DNA of 64,000 nt, from positions 186,001 to 250,000 of the forward strand of contig NZ_WNNK01000002.1 in the NCBI RefSeq assembly GCF_009724245.1, in the 5' to 3' direction. Source of the stretch: Pseudomonas spelaei. GTDB lineage: Bacteria; Pseudomonadota; Gammaproteobacteria; Pseudomonadales; Pseudomonadaceae. This document shows, piece after piece, positions 56,487 through 62,604 of the stretch (positions within the stretch are counted from its first letter, which is position 1; each line of letters begins with the position of its first letter). Below the pieces are notes generated by a model. The model did no database searches. It saw nothing but the letters and a program-made list of their open reading frames with translations, and was not told the origin of the DNA. Position numbers and translations under genes: made by a program.

Positions 56487-56854
56487 ATGATCGACTTCAA
56501 CAACAAAGGCTTCTTCAAGCTCAAGCAAAACAACGAATACGCCGAACGCGTATCGTCCCTGCTGCTGGATGACGAGCACGTCATCGACGCCTACAAAGCC
56601 ATGCGCGACGGCGTGGTCTTCACCACCAAGCGCATCATCGCCGTGAACGTGCAAGGCATCACCGGCAGCAAGAAAGACTTCACCTCCCTGCCCTATAAAA
56701 TATCGTCGCGTATTCGGTGGAAACGTCTGGCACGTTTGACCTGGATTCGGAGTTGGAGATTTACTTTTCGTCGGTGGGGAAGGTTAAGTTTGAGTTCACC
56801 GGGAAGACGTCGATTGTTGAGATATCGAAGTTGATTTCCAGGCATGTGCTCTGA
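56487..56854 (+). pseudogene. PH-domain protein gene with a -1 frameshift
   Basis: The first 70 or so codons, MIDFNNKGFFKLKQ through LPYK, read as a bacterial PH-like domain protein of the bPH type. After the A-run at 56697-56700 the frame turns Arg-rich and unlike the family. Adding one base there restores NIVAYSVETSGTFDL, then DSELEIYFSSVGKVKFEFTG, ending HVL and TGA at 56852-56854. The repaired protein would be 122 residues, the usual family size. An A5 to A4 loss is the simplest explanation; a sequencing error or phase-variable tract are alternatives. Confidence 0.82.
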
Positions 56855-56881
56855 CTCCACCGAAGCCGTCAGACGCCCAAC

Positions 56882-56912
56882 AAAAAAGACCTCGAATAAC
56901 GAGGTCTTTTTT
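56882..56912. terminator. Terminator after the PH-domain pseudogene
   Basis: A 13-bp stem AAAAAAGACCTCG / CGAGGTCTTTTTT with loop AATAA. Confidence 0.92.
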
Positions 56913-56950
56913 TGCCTACGGAAAAGTACTCCTGGATAAACTCAATCAAA

Positions 56951-56978
56951 TGTGGGAGCTGGCTTGCCTGCGATGACG
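56951..56978 (+). repeat. Single REP element
   Basis: One GGCTTGCCTGC-type copy; the nearby CTCCCACACC may be a worn inverted partner. Confidence 0.8.
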
Positions 56979-57022
56979 TCCTCCCACACCCTGCAAAACC
57001 AACTACCTAACCACCAACCACC

Positions 57023-57310
57023 CTACTCAACCGCCCCATTCGGCAACATCCCGTTCGCCAAATCATCCACCACCGCCTTCGCCATCTCCCCCAAATAATG
57101 CGCAGCCCAAGCGTAGCGATCAGCGCCCTTATCCATGGCTGCGTCCAAGGCCAGCATTTTTGAGCAGTGGAGCAGGACAGAAGCGTGCTCTAGAGCATCG
57201 CGAATGGGTACGCCGGAATTGACGCGGAAGAGGTGGTGAAGATCCGACTGCTCGCCGCAGGTGGAAAAGGTGATAACGCCGAGGGTTTTGTTGAGAGGTG
57301 GATTGATCAT
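57023..57310 (-). CDS. DUF3077 domain-containing protein
   Basis: A 95-residue protein beginning MINPPLNKTLG. It has LFRVNSGVPIRDALEHAS, CSKMLALDAAMD and YAWAAHYLGEMAKAVVDD, the pattern of the Pseudomonas DUF3077 family, whose function is unknown. The start overlaps the stop of a 24-codon upstream frame (ATGA overlap), and a structured RNA lies further upstream on the same strand. This suggests post-transcriptional control. Confidence 0.85.
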   Translation of the reverse strand: MINPPLNKTLGVITFSTCGEQSDLHHLFRVNSGVPIRDALEHASVLLHCSKMLALDAAMDKGADRYAWAAHYLGEMAKAVVDDLANGMLPNGAVE

Positions 57311-57381
57311 TGGGCACCTCCGGAATGGACCGGAGCGTGAATTGCAAAACAGCAAAGATACGACCTGGCAGAAACGCTCAT
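57307..57381 (-). CDS. Small coupled ORF upstream of the DUF3077 gene
   Basis: A 24-residue frame starting MSVSARSYLCCFAIHAP, with a strong AGGAG (57390-57394) 8 bases before its ATG. Its TGA overlaps the DUF3077 ATG as ATGA. The DUF3077 start itself has GGAGG inside this frame (complement of 57316-57320). It looks like a leader peptide or coupling frame; conservation has not been tested. Confidence 0.5.
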   Translation of the reverse strand: MSVSARSYLCCFAIHAPVHSGGAQ

Positions 57382-57440
57382 TGGCTTAGCTCCTAATGTA
57401 GAGAGCTGCCACATTCGTTTCTCATGCGAATGGGTGGCAG

Positions 57441-57507
57441 CTATGCGCGGGCTGAGAAACCGGGACAATAGGAAAACCCGGCAGACCCGAAGGTCTCCCA
57501 CGCATAG
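57441..57507 (-). ncRNA. Putative structured RNA (three-way junction) in the DUF3077 leader
   Basis: A closing helix CTATGCG / CGCATAG (57441-57447 with 57501-57507) encloses two hairpins: AGACC / GGTCT (57483-57496) and CCGGG / CCCGG (57460-57481). Read on the minus strand, the first hairpin loop is UUCG closed by C-G, the very stable cUUCGg tetraloop, so the RNA is probably the leader of the DUF3077 gene. It does not match a riboswitch class I can name. Confidence 0.55.
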
Positions 57508-58014
57508 CCGCCATGACACAGATATGCGGGCACAAAAACAGCGCCAGCAGTCTAATGGATGGTGGCGCCTATGCGCCTATTGTTTCGGATTCTCAAGCCC
57601 GGCCGCTGAATTGGCAGCGACGGAACAGACAGTAATGCCGTAGGAAGCAGGCTGAAAGTCGCACTTTGTGGCGAGATCTTTCTAAAGCAGGGAAACACCG
57701 AAAAAACAAAGGTTTGAGTCTCTTCCTGCAAAAAATGGACTTCCGGTGAGGTCGCACCTGACCATACCTTCTCCTATAGCCGAGATCAGCCCCCTGAGGG
57801 GGCGGATTTATTTACTACCCCCTCTGCGTTAATAAAAATGGCCAGCCGCTTCATCCGTCATATCCCATCTCAATTCCTGCGCTTGCTACGTCAATGCCAT
57901 CACCTTCCGACTGCCCTCACCACGCAGCCTCTTGAACGCAATCAAACGGTGAGCCGGACTCGCCAATGGAGCCAGTCTTGGCAAATTGAACAACACTCCC
58001 AAAGAGCAAATGCT
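57508..58014. other. Gene-poor stretch in the accessory region
   Basis: About 500 bases with no gene I can support. A GCGCCA / TGGCGC hairpin (57541-57546 with 57563-57568) lies near the structured leader. GCCCCC-TGA-GGGGGC (57789-57803) is followed by ATTTATTTA and may be a weak rightward terminator. The rest is unassigned and less codon-biased than the flanks. Confidence 0.5.
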
Positions 58015-58248
58015 TCAAACCCGCCCCCTCCGCAGCCGTCTAAGATACGAAACCACACCCCCCACAGCCGCAACGACAATCACAACAGCATTCCCCAACA
58101 ACCAGATCCCAAAGTTGCGACTCTGCTCCCCATCCCCCTCGTAAAACGGCCCAAAGTAGACAGAAGCTGCTACGAACACCCCGTTGAACACAACCACCGC
58201 CAAAACAACCACCAAAATGACAAACAACGTGCCTTTGACAATGCTCAT
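58015..58248 (-). CDS. Small two-helix membrane protein, possible Tae4 immunity partner
   Basis: A 77-residue protein starting MSIVKGTLFVILVVV. It has two hydrophobic helices (about 5-30 and 48-68), a short acidic loop between them (YFGPFYEGDGEQSRN) and an Arg-rich tail (YLRRLRRGRV), predicting both ends in the cytoplasm and the loop in the periplasm. The ATG overlaps the stop of the Tae4-like gene by 4 bases (ATGA). Position suggests an immunity role, but it does not resemble Tai4, which is a larger soluble periplasmic protein. No other family recognised. Confidence 0.65.
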   Translation of the reverse strand: MSIVKGTLFVILVVVLAVVVFNGVFVAASVYFGPFYEGDGEQSRNFGIWLLGNAVVIVVAAVGGVVSYLRRLRRGRV

Positions 58249-58757
58249 ATAACCTTCCAAAACCAGATTTCCCTAGACTCGTGATAATCCGAGAATGTGC
58301 CTTCAATCGAGAAGCCCAGTTGAATACGAGGGTAGCTCAACCAGTCCGTCAGTCTGCGCCCGTTCCACAAGTCGATGTGGTCGCCGCTGCGGTTACCGAA
58401 GGTTTCATTGCCTCGGCGCCAGAAGTCTTTGAAGAAGATGATGCCTTGCTGCCCTGACAGTGTGTCTTCGAAGTGTTCGGGCTTTATCTTTTTCACTGGT
58501 TGTACACCAGGAATGCTCGCCAGGCTTAAGGCTTTAGCCATTTCCTCCGCCGCCAGGATATGGCCTTCACTTTTGGGGTGATGCCAACAATAGCGCACGC
58601 CTTTCAATTTACTGAGGTCGGCGCCTGCTCTGCGCATGGCCACACCAAGGTTGATGGCGCATTGATCACTGAAGTTTTTGGCCCCGTTGGTTCTACACGG
58701 AGCAGCATCTCCAAAAATTTCCGGATGGTTTTTCCATAACGTGTTGAATGTGAGCAT
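58245..58757 (-). CDS. Tae4-family T6SS peptidoglycan amidase effector
   Basis: A 170-residue protein starting MLTFNTLWKNHPEIFG with AGGGAAA upstream. The Tae4 layout is clear: nucleophile Cys33 in DQCAINLGVAMRRAG, a middle segment GHILAAEEMAKAL, then GIIFFKDFW and catalytic His127 in GDHIDLWNG. Tae4 enzymes cut the D-Glu-mDAP bond of peptidoglycan after delivery to the periplasm of rival cells by a type VI system. No T6SS structural gene, VgrG or PAAR protein is in the window, so it would be an orphan effector. The two-helix protein gene follows directly. Confidence 0.83.
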   Translation of the reverse strand: MLTFNTLWKNHPEIFGDAAPCRTNGAKNFSDQCAINLGVAMRRAGADLSKLKGVRYCWHHPKSEGHILAAEEMAKALSLASIPGVQPVKKIKPEHFEDTLSGQQGIIFFKDFWRRGNETFGNRSGDHIDLWNGRRLTDWLSYPRIQLGFSIEGTFSDYHESREIWFWKVI

Positions 58758-58965
58758 TCTGCTTTTCCCTGGCGTTTTGTGCTTGCGCACCGTAACAAAC
58801 GGCTCACATTCGATGGCGGTTACCTCGAAGCCCGAATGAAAATCGGAAGGGTCCTACTGACGTGTAGGCTTTGATTGCAAGAATGCAGGGACAAACCACA
58901 ATTTGCGCACTCTCAAATCCAGTCGAACTCACACTTCCCCCACAGACCTTACATCCGGTGAATAA

Positions 58966-59256
58966 ATGGCCAGATTGCCAGTAATAAAAATCGACTTGAG
59001 CCCCATCAACGAATCCAACCAACTCCACTCAACCCTAAGCAACGCACTCGGCTTCCCCGACTGGTACGGCCAAAACTGGGACGCGTTCTGGGATGCCATC
59101 ACCAGCCTGGTAGAGATGCCAATAAAGCTGGAGCTTGTTGGCTGGAGTATTTTCTCGGAACGCTTGCCCCGCGACGCGAGGCTCATGCGGCAGTGCCTTA
59201 CGGATATGACGATCGAATACCCGGATCTTGCGCCAGAGATTCATTACCTAAGCTGA
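58966..59256 (+). CDS. Barstar family protein
   Basis: A 96-residue protein starting at ATG. Barstar features are the N-terminal strand PVIKIDLSPI, then LHSTLSNALGFPDWYGQNWDAFWDAIT, where the Trp/Tyr/Gly/Asn/Trp/Asp pattern forms the ribonuclease-binding helix region. It ends PEIHYLS. Barstars inhibit barnase-type RNases and are common orphan immunity genes. No barnase-like gene is adjacent. Confidence 0.88.
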   Translation: MARLPVIKIDLSPINESNQLHSTLSNALGFPDWYGQNWDAFWDAITSLVEMPIKLELVGWSIFSERLPRDARLMRQCLTDMTIEYPDLAPEIHYLS

Positions 59257-59399
59257 TTGAGCCCTGCGCGCCCTGAGCTGAGTTATAGGAGCCCATTGCT
59301 CAAAATGACTTTTCCCACGTACACCATCGAACAACGAGAATTTCAGCCTCTCCCCCGCTCTCATAGGCTCACTCCCCTGCACAGGGAAGTGATCCAGTC

Positions 59400-59669
59400 A
59401 TGCCAGAACGCGCTTATCCGATACAGCTGAGACGGCGAATTTTGACCCCGCAGCCTTCGCGGGCGCCTTATTCATCGTTCATTGATTTGCCCGACGTTGT
59501 TCCCGCTTCCACGCCTGAGCCCGCCAAGGTTCCGGGCTACGTATTCGCCAAGTCGTGCCAACTGCCCAACGGCATCATCAGTTACAACAACCCTACCGGT
59601 GACGCATTTGATCCCTATACCGCCGAACGTCGAGGGCCAGCAAAAAATAACCGCCGAATTTATAGATAG
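59400..59669 (+). pseudogene. Internally deleted S-type pyocin/colicin E3-type bacteriocin remnant
   Basis: An 89-codon open frame. Residues 45-67 (PGYVFAKSCQLPNGIISYNN) resemble the start of the conserved region in Pseudomonas S-type pyocins. Residues 68-88 (DAFDPYTAERRGPAKNNRRI) resemble the extreme C-terminus of colicin E3-type 16S rRNases, which read F-DPKTG-(x)-KGP-PKRNIKKY. The central several hundred residues of a normal bacteriocin are absent. The junction is near nt 59600. The next gene is a colicin E3-type immunity gene, 15 bases downstream, confirming the type. The frame is intact, so a small protein could still be made, but toxin activity is not expected. Confidence 0.72.
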
Positions 59670-59684
59670 CGTGGAGCGTCCAGA

Positions 59685-59963
59685 ATGGTTATGAAAGTCA
59701 GATTGCGATGGTATGACAAGTACAGCAATTACGTTAAAGCGGATGAATATTCGGCAGAATTTGATGATGACAACAGCTTTTTTGAGGCGTTAGGTTTGAA
59801 CCAAGAACCTGCGATATATGCCGATGTGTTCAACGTTCTTCCAAGCTGGATAGCGATTATCCAACCACATTTTCAGCATGTAATTGAACCCGAACAGTTC
59901 GATTACCAAATATCTTTCCGCTACCAAGGTAAATGGCCGCCCCAACCCACCAAGCTGCCATAA
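59685..59963 (+). CDS. Colicin E3/cloacin-type immunity protein
   Basis: A 92-residue acidic protein. It has the cloacin-immunity pattern LRWYDKYSNYVKADEYSAEF, then DDDNSFFEALG, FNVLPSWIAIIQPHFQHVI and YQISFRYQGKW. It would bind and block an rRNase cytotoxic domain. Start ATG at 59685 has GGAG 9 bases upstream; a second ATG lies two codons later. It is visibly AT-richer than the core genes. Its cognate toxin is only the upstream remnant, so it is now an orphan immunity gene. Confidence 0.87.
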   Translation: MVMKVRLRWYDKYSNYVKADEYSAEFDDDNSFFEALGLNQEPAIYADVFNVLPSWIAIIQPHFQHVIEPEQFDYQISFRYQGKWPPQPTKLP

Positions 59964-59973
59964 AAGGAACCCA

Positions 59974-60444
59974 ATGAAAAAGCCCCCTCTCTATCGCTCA
60001 GTCAATACCCGAACACACAATGTGCGCCATGGTAGTTGTGGCGCTTATCGGTATGAGCGCCACAGCAAAAGCGAAAAGAGCTCACTCTCCAACCGTGGCT
60101 CGATGCACAGCCATCACCGACACGGTTTTGATTACACACCGCTATTCAGCTTTCTACTGTCCAAGGTCGGTCATCAATGGGATGACGTTTTCAGCGAGGC
60201 CAATGCCCGCCTGGATCGGCCGGAGCCGGTATTCTGGATGGTTGCCCTGCATGACGCCGACAAAACAGAGTACGTAAGAGTAGGCGAATCGACCTACTAC
60301 AGCGGGCTGTACGTCGATAACACAGGTCTGCTGCAGAAGGTCAATCCGCAGTTAAATGCAGAGCGTATGAAACCGTTTTGCGACTGCTGCACTCACACCT
60401 TCAACGGCGTGGTATTTCCCCAGGCTCTACCGCGCAGGAGCTAA
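59974..60444 (+). CDS. Conserved hypothetical protein with CDCC motif
   Basis: A 156-residue protein starting MKKPPLYRSVNTRTHNVRHG with AAGGA upstream. The N-terminus is rich in Lys, Arg and His. The middle reads FDYTPLFSFLLSKVGHQWDDVFSEANARLDR, and the end has FCDCCTHTFNGVVF, where three cysteines plus His could bind a metal. No function is recognised. It begins 10 bases after the immunity gene, so it may be co-transcribed. Its 3' end overlaps the convergent histidine kinase gene by 44 bases. Confidence 0.78.
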   Translation: MKKPPLYRSVNTRTHNVRHGSCGAYRYERHSKSEKSSLSNRGSMHSHHRHGFDYTPLFSFLLSKVGHQWDDVFSEANARLDRPEPVFWMVALHDADKTEYVRVGESTYYSGLYVDNTGLLQKVNPQLNAERMKPFCDCCTHTFNGVVFPQALPRRS

Positions 60445-61798
60445 AACTCACCCGAGCACACAACCCACCCGCCTCCAGGTTATACAACTCCAACCCACAA
60501 CCAATCTTCCCCACAATCATCTCCACAATCGCCAACCCCAACCCTGCGCCATTGGCGTTGCCCTGGCTATAAAACCGCTCAAACAACCTTCCCATTTCCC
60601 CCTCTTCAATCCCCGGCCCCGCATCCTCTACACACAGATGCACCACCCCGGAATCCAGCACCTTGACCACCACCCTCACCTCACTTCCCACCGGTGAGAA
60701 ATTCAGCGCATTGGTCACAAGATTCTGCAGCGCAATCGCCAACGCCATCGGTTCGGTTTCGACCCAACACGCTTCATCCCCTTCCAGCACCAGCTCAACG
60801 CCTTTTTCCATCGCCAGAGGTGTCAGCTCTGCCAGTTCCTCTCGCACCAATGCCGTCAGTTGCACGCGGACGCGAACCGGGTTGTTCAACTGCGGCTCAA
60901 TGCGCGCCATGGTCAGCAGTTGGCTACCAATGCGTGTCGCCCGGTCCACGCCGTTCACCAGAAAATCCAATGCTTCCCGACGCTGTTCTTCAGTCCCGGC
61001 GCTCTGGGCGTTCTGTGCGTGAATACGCAATATCGCCAGCGGCGTACGCAACTCATGTGCTGCATCGGCAATGAACCGCCGCTCGCGCTCCAGCAAATTA
61101 TCGATCTGCACCAGCAACTGGTTCAGTGCGGTTTGCATCGGCTCCAAGTCCGCAGGCAGCGGCTCAAGTTGCAGGGGTTGCAGGGTATTGGTATTACGCC
61201 CGCGAATGGCCTGGGCCATGGCGCATAAGGGTTTGAGGCCCCAGCCGATGGACAGCCAGATGAGCACGGCCAACAGGGGCACGCCGATAAGGCTCGGCCA
61301 TAATGTGTGCCGCACGATGCGCTCGATCACATCCTGACGAATGTCGTCGCGCTCACCCACCCAGATCAGCACGCCTTGTTGCGGATCGGCCAGGAGGAAC
61401 GCGCACCAGTCGTTGCCGTTTTCCGTGATGTCGTGGGACCCGAAGGTGGTGGGCGGTGCATCGAGGATCGGCGCTTCGGCGGAGCGCACGAGCAACTGGC
61501 CGTCGGTGCGCCACACCTGGAACGTCAGGCGGGTTTCGTAGGGATGTGCAGCACCGTCTTCACCCACGCGGCTCATGGCGTGGTCGAAGGCCTGATAGAG
61601 GCGGTCCCAGTCGGCGTCGCCAGGGTCGCGCTGGCGCAGCACGCTTTGCAGCAGGCGAGCACTTTGGCCAAGTTGGGCGTCGTAGACTTCTTCGATTTCG
61701 TGGTGACTGTCTCGCAGTACCAGCCAACTGATCAGGGCATCACCCAGCAGAATCAGCACCAGCACCGGGATGAGGATGCGTGCGCGGACCGAGTTCAT
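60401..61798 (-). CDS. Two-component sensor histidine kinase (QseC/PmrB-like)
   Basis: A 465-residue kinase. An N-terminal helix (about 7-28), a periplasmic sensor region (about 30-160) and a second helix (about 165-188) precede a HAMP-like linker. The H-box is FIADAAHELRTPLAIL; the ATPase domain has NLVTNALNFSPVG, VEDAGPGIEEGE and GAGLGLAIVEMI. The C-terminal end overlaps the neighbouring CDCC gene. The ATG overlaps the stop of the response regulator gene by 4 bases. The signal sensed is unknown. Confidence 0.93.
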   Translation of the reverse strand: MNSVRARILIPVLVLILLGDALISWLVLRDSHHEIEEVYDAQLGQSARLLQSVLRQRDPGDADWDRLYQAFDHAMSRVGEDGAAHPYETRLTFQVWRTDGQLLVRSAEAPILDAPPTTFGSHDITENGNDWCAFLLADPQQGVLIWVGERDDIRQDVIERIVRHTLWPSLIGVPLLAVLIWLSIGWGLKPLCAMAQAIRGRNTNTLQPLQLEPLPADLEPMQTALNQLLVQIDNLLERERRFIADAAHELRTPLAILRIHAQNAQSAGTEEQRREALDFLVNGVDRATRIGSQLLTMARIEPQLNNPVRVRVQLTALVREELAELTPLAMEKGVELVLEGDEACWVETEPMALAIALQNLVTNALNFSPVGSEVRVVVKVLDSGVVHLCVEDAGPGIEEGEMGRLFERFYSQGNANGAGLGLAIVEMIVGKIGCGLELYNLEAGGLCARVSFSSCAVEPGEIPRR

Positions 61799-62457
61799 GG
61801 CTTGAGTTCCATCACATAGCCGACGCCGCGCACGGTGCGGATCAACTCGGTGGGGAGCTTTTTGCGCAGGTTGTGGATCAGCACTTCCAGGGTGTTGCTC
61901 TCAACGCGGTCCTGCCAGCCATACAGCGCGCGGGACAGACGCTCGCGGGTGACGACTTTGCCGGGGCGCACCATCAGTTGGTGGAGCAACTGGTACTCCA
62001 TGGGCGTGACGACAATATTCTGGCCCTGGTAGCTGACTTGCTGGGTCGCCGGGTCGAGGCTGACACCCGCGTGTTCCAGCAACGGCTGCGCCCGGCCCTG
62101 GCTGCGGCGCAACAGGGCGCGGACACGGGCCTTGAATTCTTCGACGTCGAAAGGCTTGATCAGGTAATCGTCGGCACCGGCATCGAGACCGGCGATGCGA
62201 TCAGCGGTACCGTCGCGGGCGGTGAGGATCAGTACCGGCAGGTCCTGTTGTTCCGCGCGCAGTTGTTGCAGCAATGCCAGCCCGTCGAGGCGCGGCAGGC
62301 CGAGGTCGAGCAGCAGCAAGTCAAAGCTTTCGCTGCGCAAGGCATGCAGCGCGCTGACGCCATCTTGCAACCAGTCCAGGGTGTAGCCTTCGGCGCTCAA
62401 GGCCACACGAATGCCCTGGCCGAGAGCACGGTCATCTTCGACGAGGAGCAGGCGCAT
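61795..62457 (-). CDS. OmpR-family response regulator (QseB/PmrA-like)
   Basis: A 220-residue regulator starting MRLLLVEDDRALGQGI. The receiver domain has the acidic pair in VEDD, the phosphoacceptor Asp51 in LLLLDLGLPRLDG and the conserved Lys in DYLIKPFD. The C-terminal winged helix (about 125-220) ends LIRTVRGVGYVMELKP. It is first in the operon with the kinase. A direct-repeat box of PmrA type lies 84-100 bases upstream, suggesting autoregulation. Confidence 0.94.
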   Translation of the reverse strand: MRLLLVEDDRALGQGIRVALSAEGYTLDWLQDGVSALHALRSESFDLLLLDLGLPRLDGLALLQQLRAEQQDLPVLILTARDGTADRIAGLDAGADDYLIKPFDVEEFKARVRALLRRSQGRAQPLLEHAGVSLDPATQQVSYQGQNIVVTPMEYQLLHQLMVRPGKVVTRERLSRALYGWQDRVESNTLEVLIHNLRKKLPTELIRTVRGVGYVMELKP

Positions 62458-62540
62458 AGCGGATTCTCTGTAGGAAACGGCCGCATCATGCCGGGTTCCG
62501 GCGACGAGGATTTGGAGAAAGGTGTTACCGCTCGTTGCCA

Positions 62541-62557
62541 ACTAAGCTTTCACTAAG
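62541..62557 (-). promoter_or_regulatory. PmrA/QseB-type direct-repeat box
   Basis: On the minus strand CTTAGT-N5-CTTAGT, close to the PmrA consensus YTTAAK-N5-YTTAAK. It sits between the response regulator gene and the divergent sialidase-like gene and could control both. Confidence 0.55.
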
Positions 62558-62604
62558 GTTGGTTTTGCACAGTGGAACATCCCACGTCTGTTGAGAGTGT
62601 TTCC

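Noticed and set aside
57434..57643. A 69-codon rightward frame over the structured leader
   Set aside because: Arg/Gln-rich with no Shine-Dalgarno sequence, and it overlaps an RNA whose UUCG loop favours the opposite strand.
57838..58284. A 148-codon rightward frame opposite the two-helix membrane gene
   Set aside because: Composition is Pro/Gln/His/Ser-rich like an antisense shadow in its second half, and no family was recognised. The first 170 bases remain unassigned.
55895..60500. Integrative element with att sites at tRNA-Leu
   Set aside because: I looked by eye for a second copy of the tRNA 3' end in the downstream region and for an integrase and found neither, so no element boundary is claimed.
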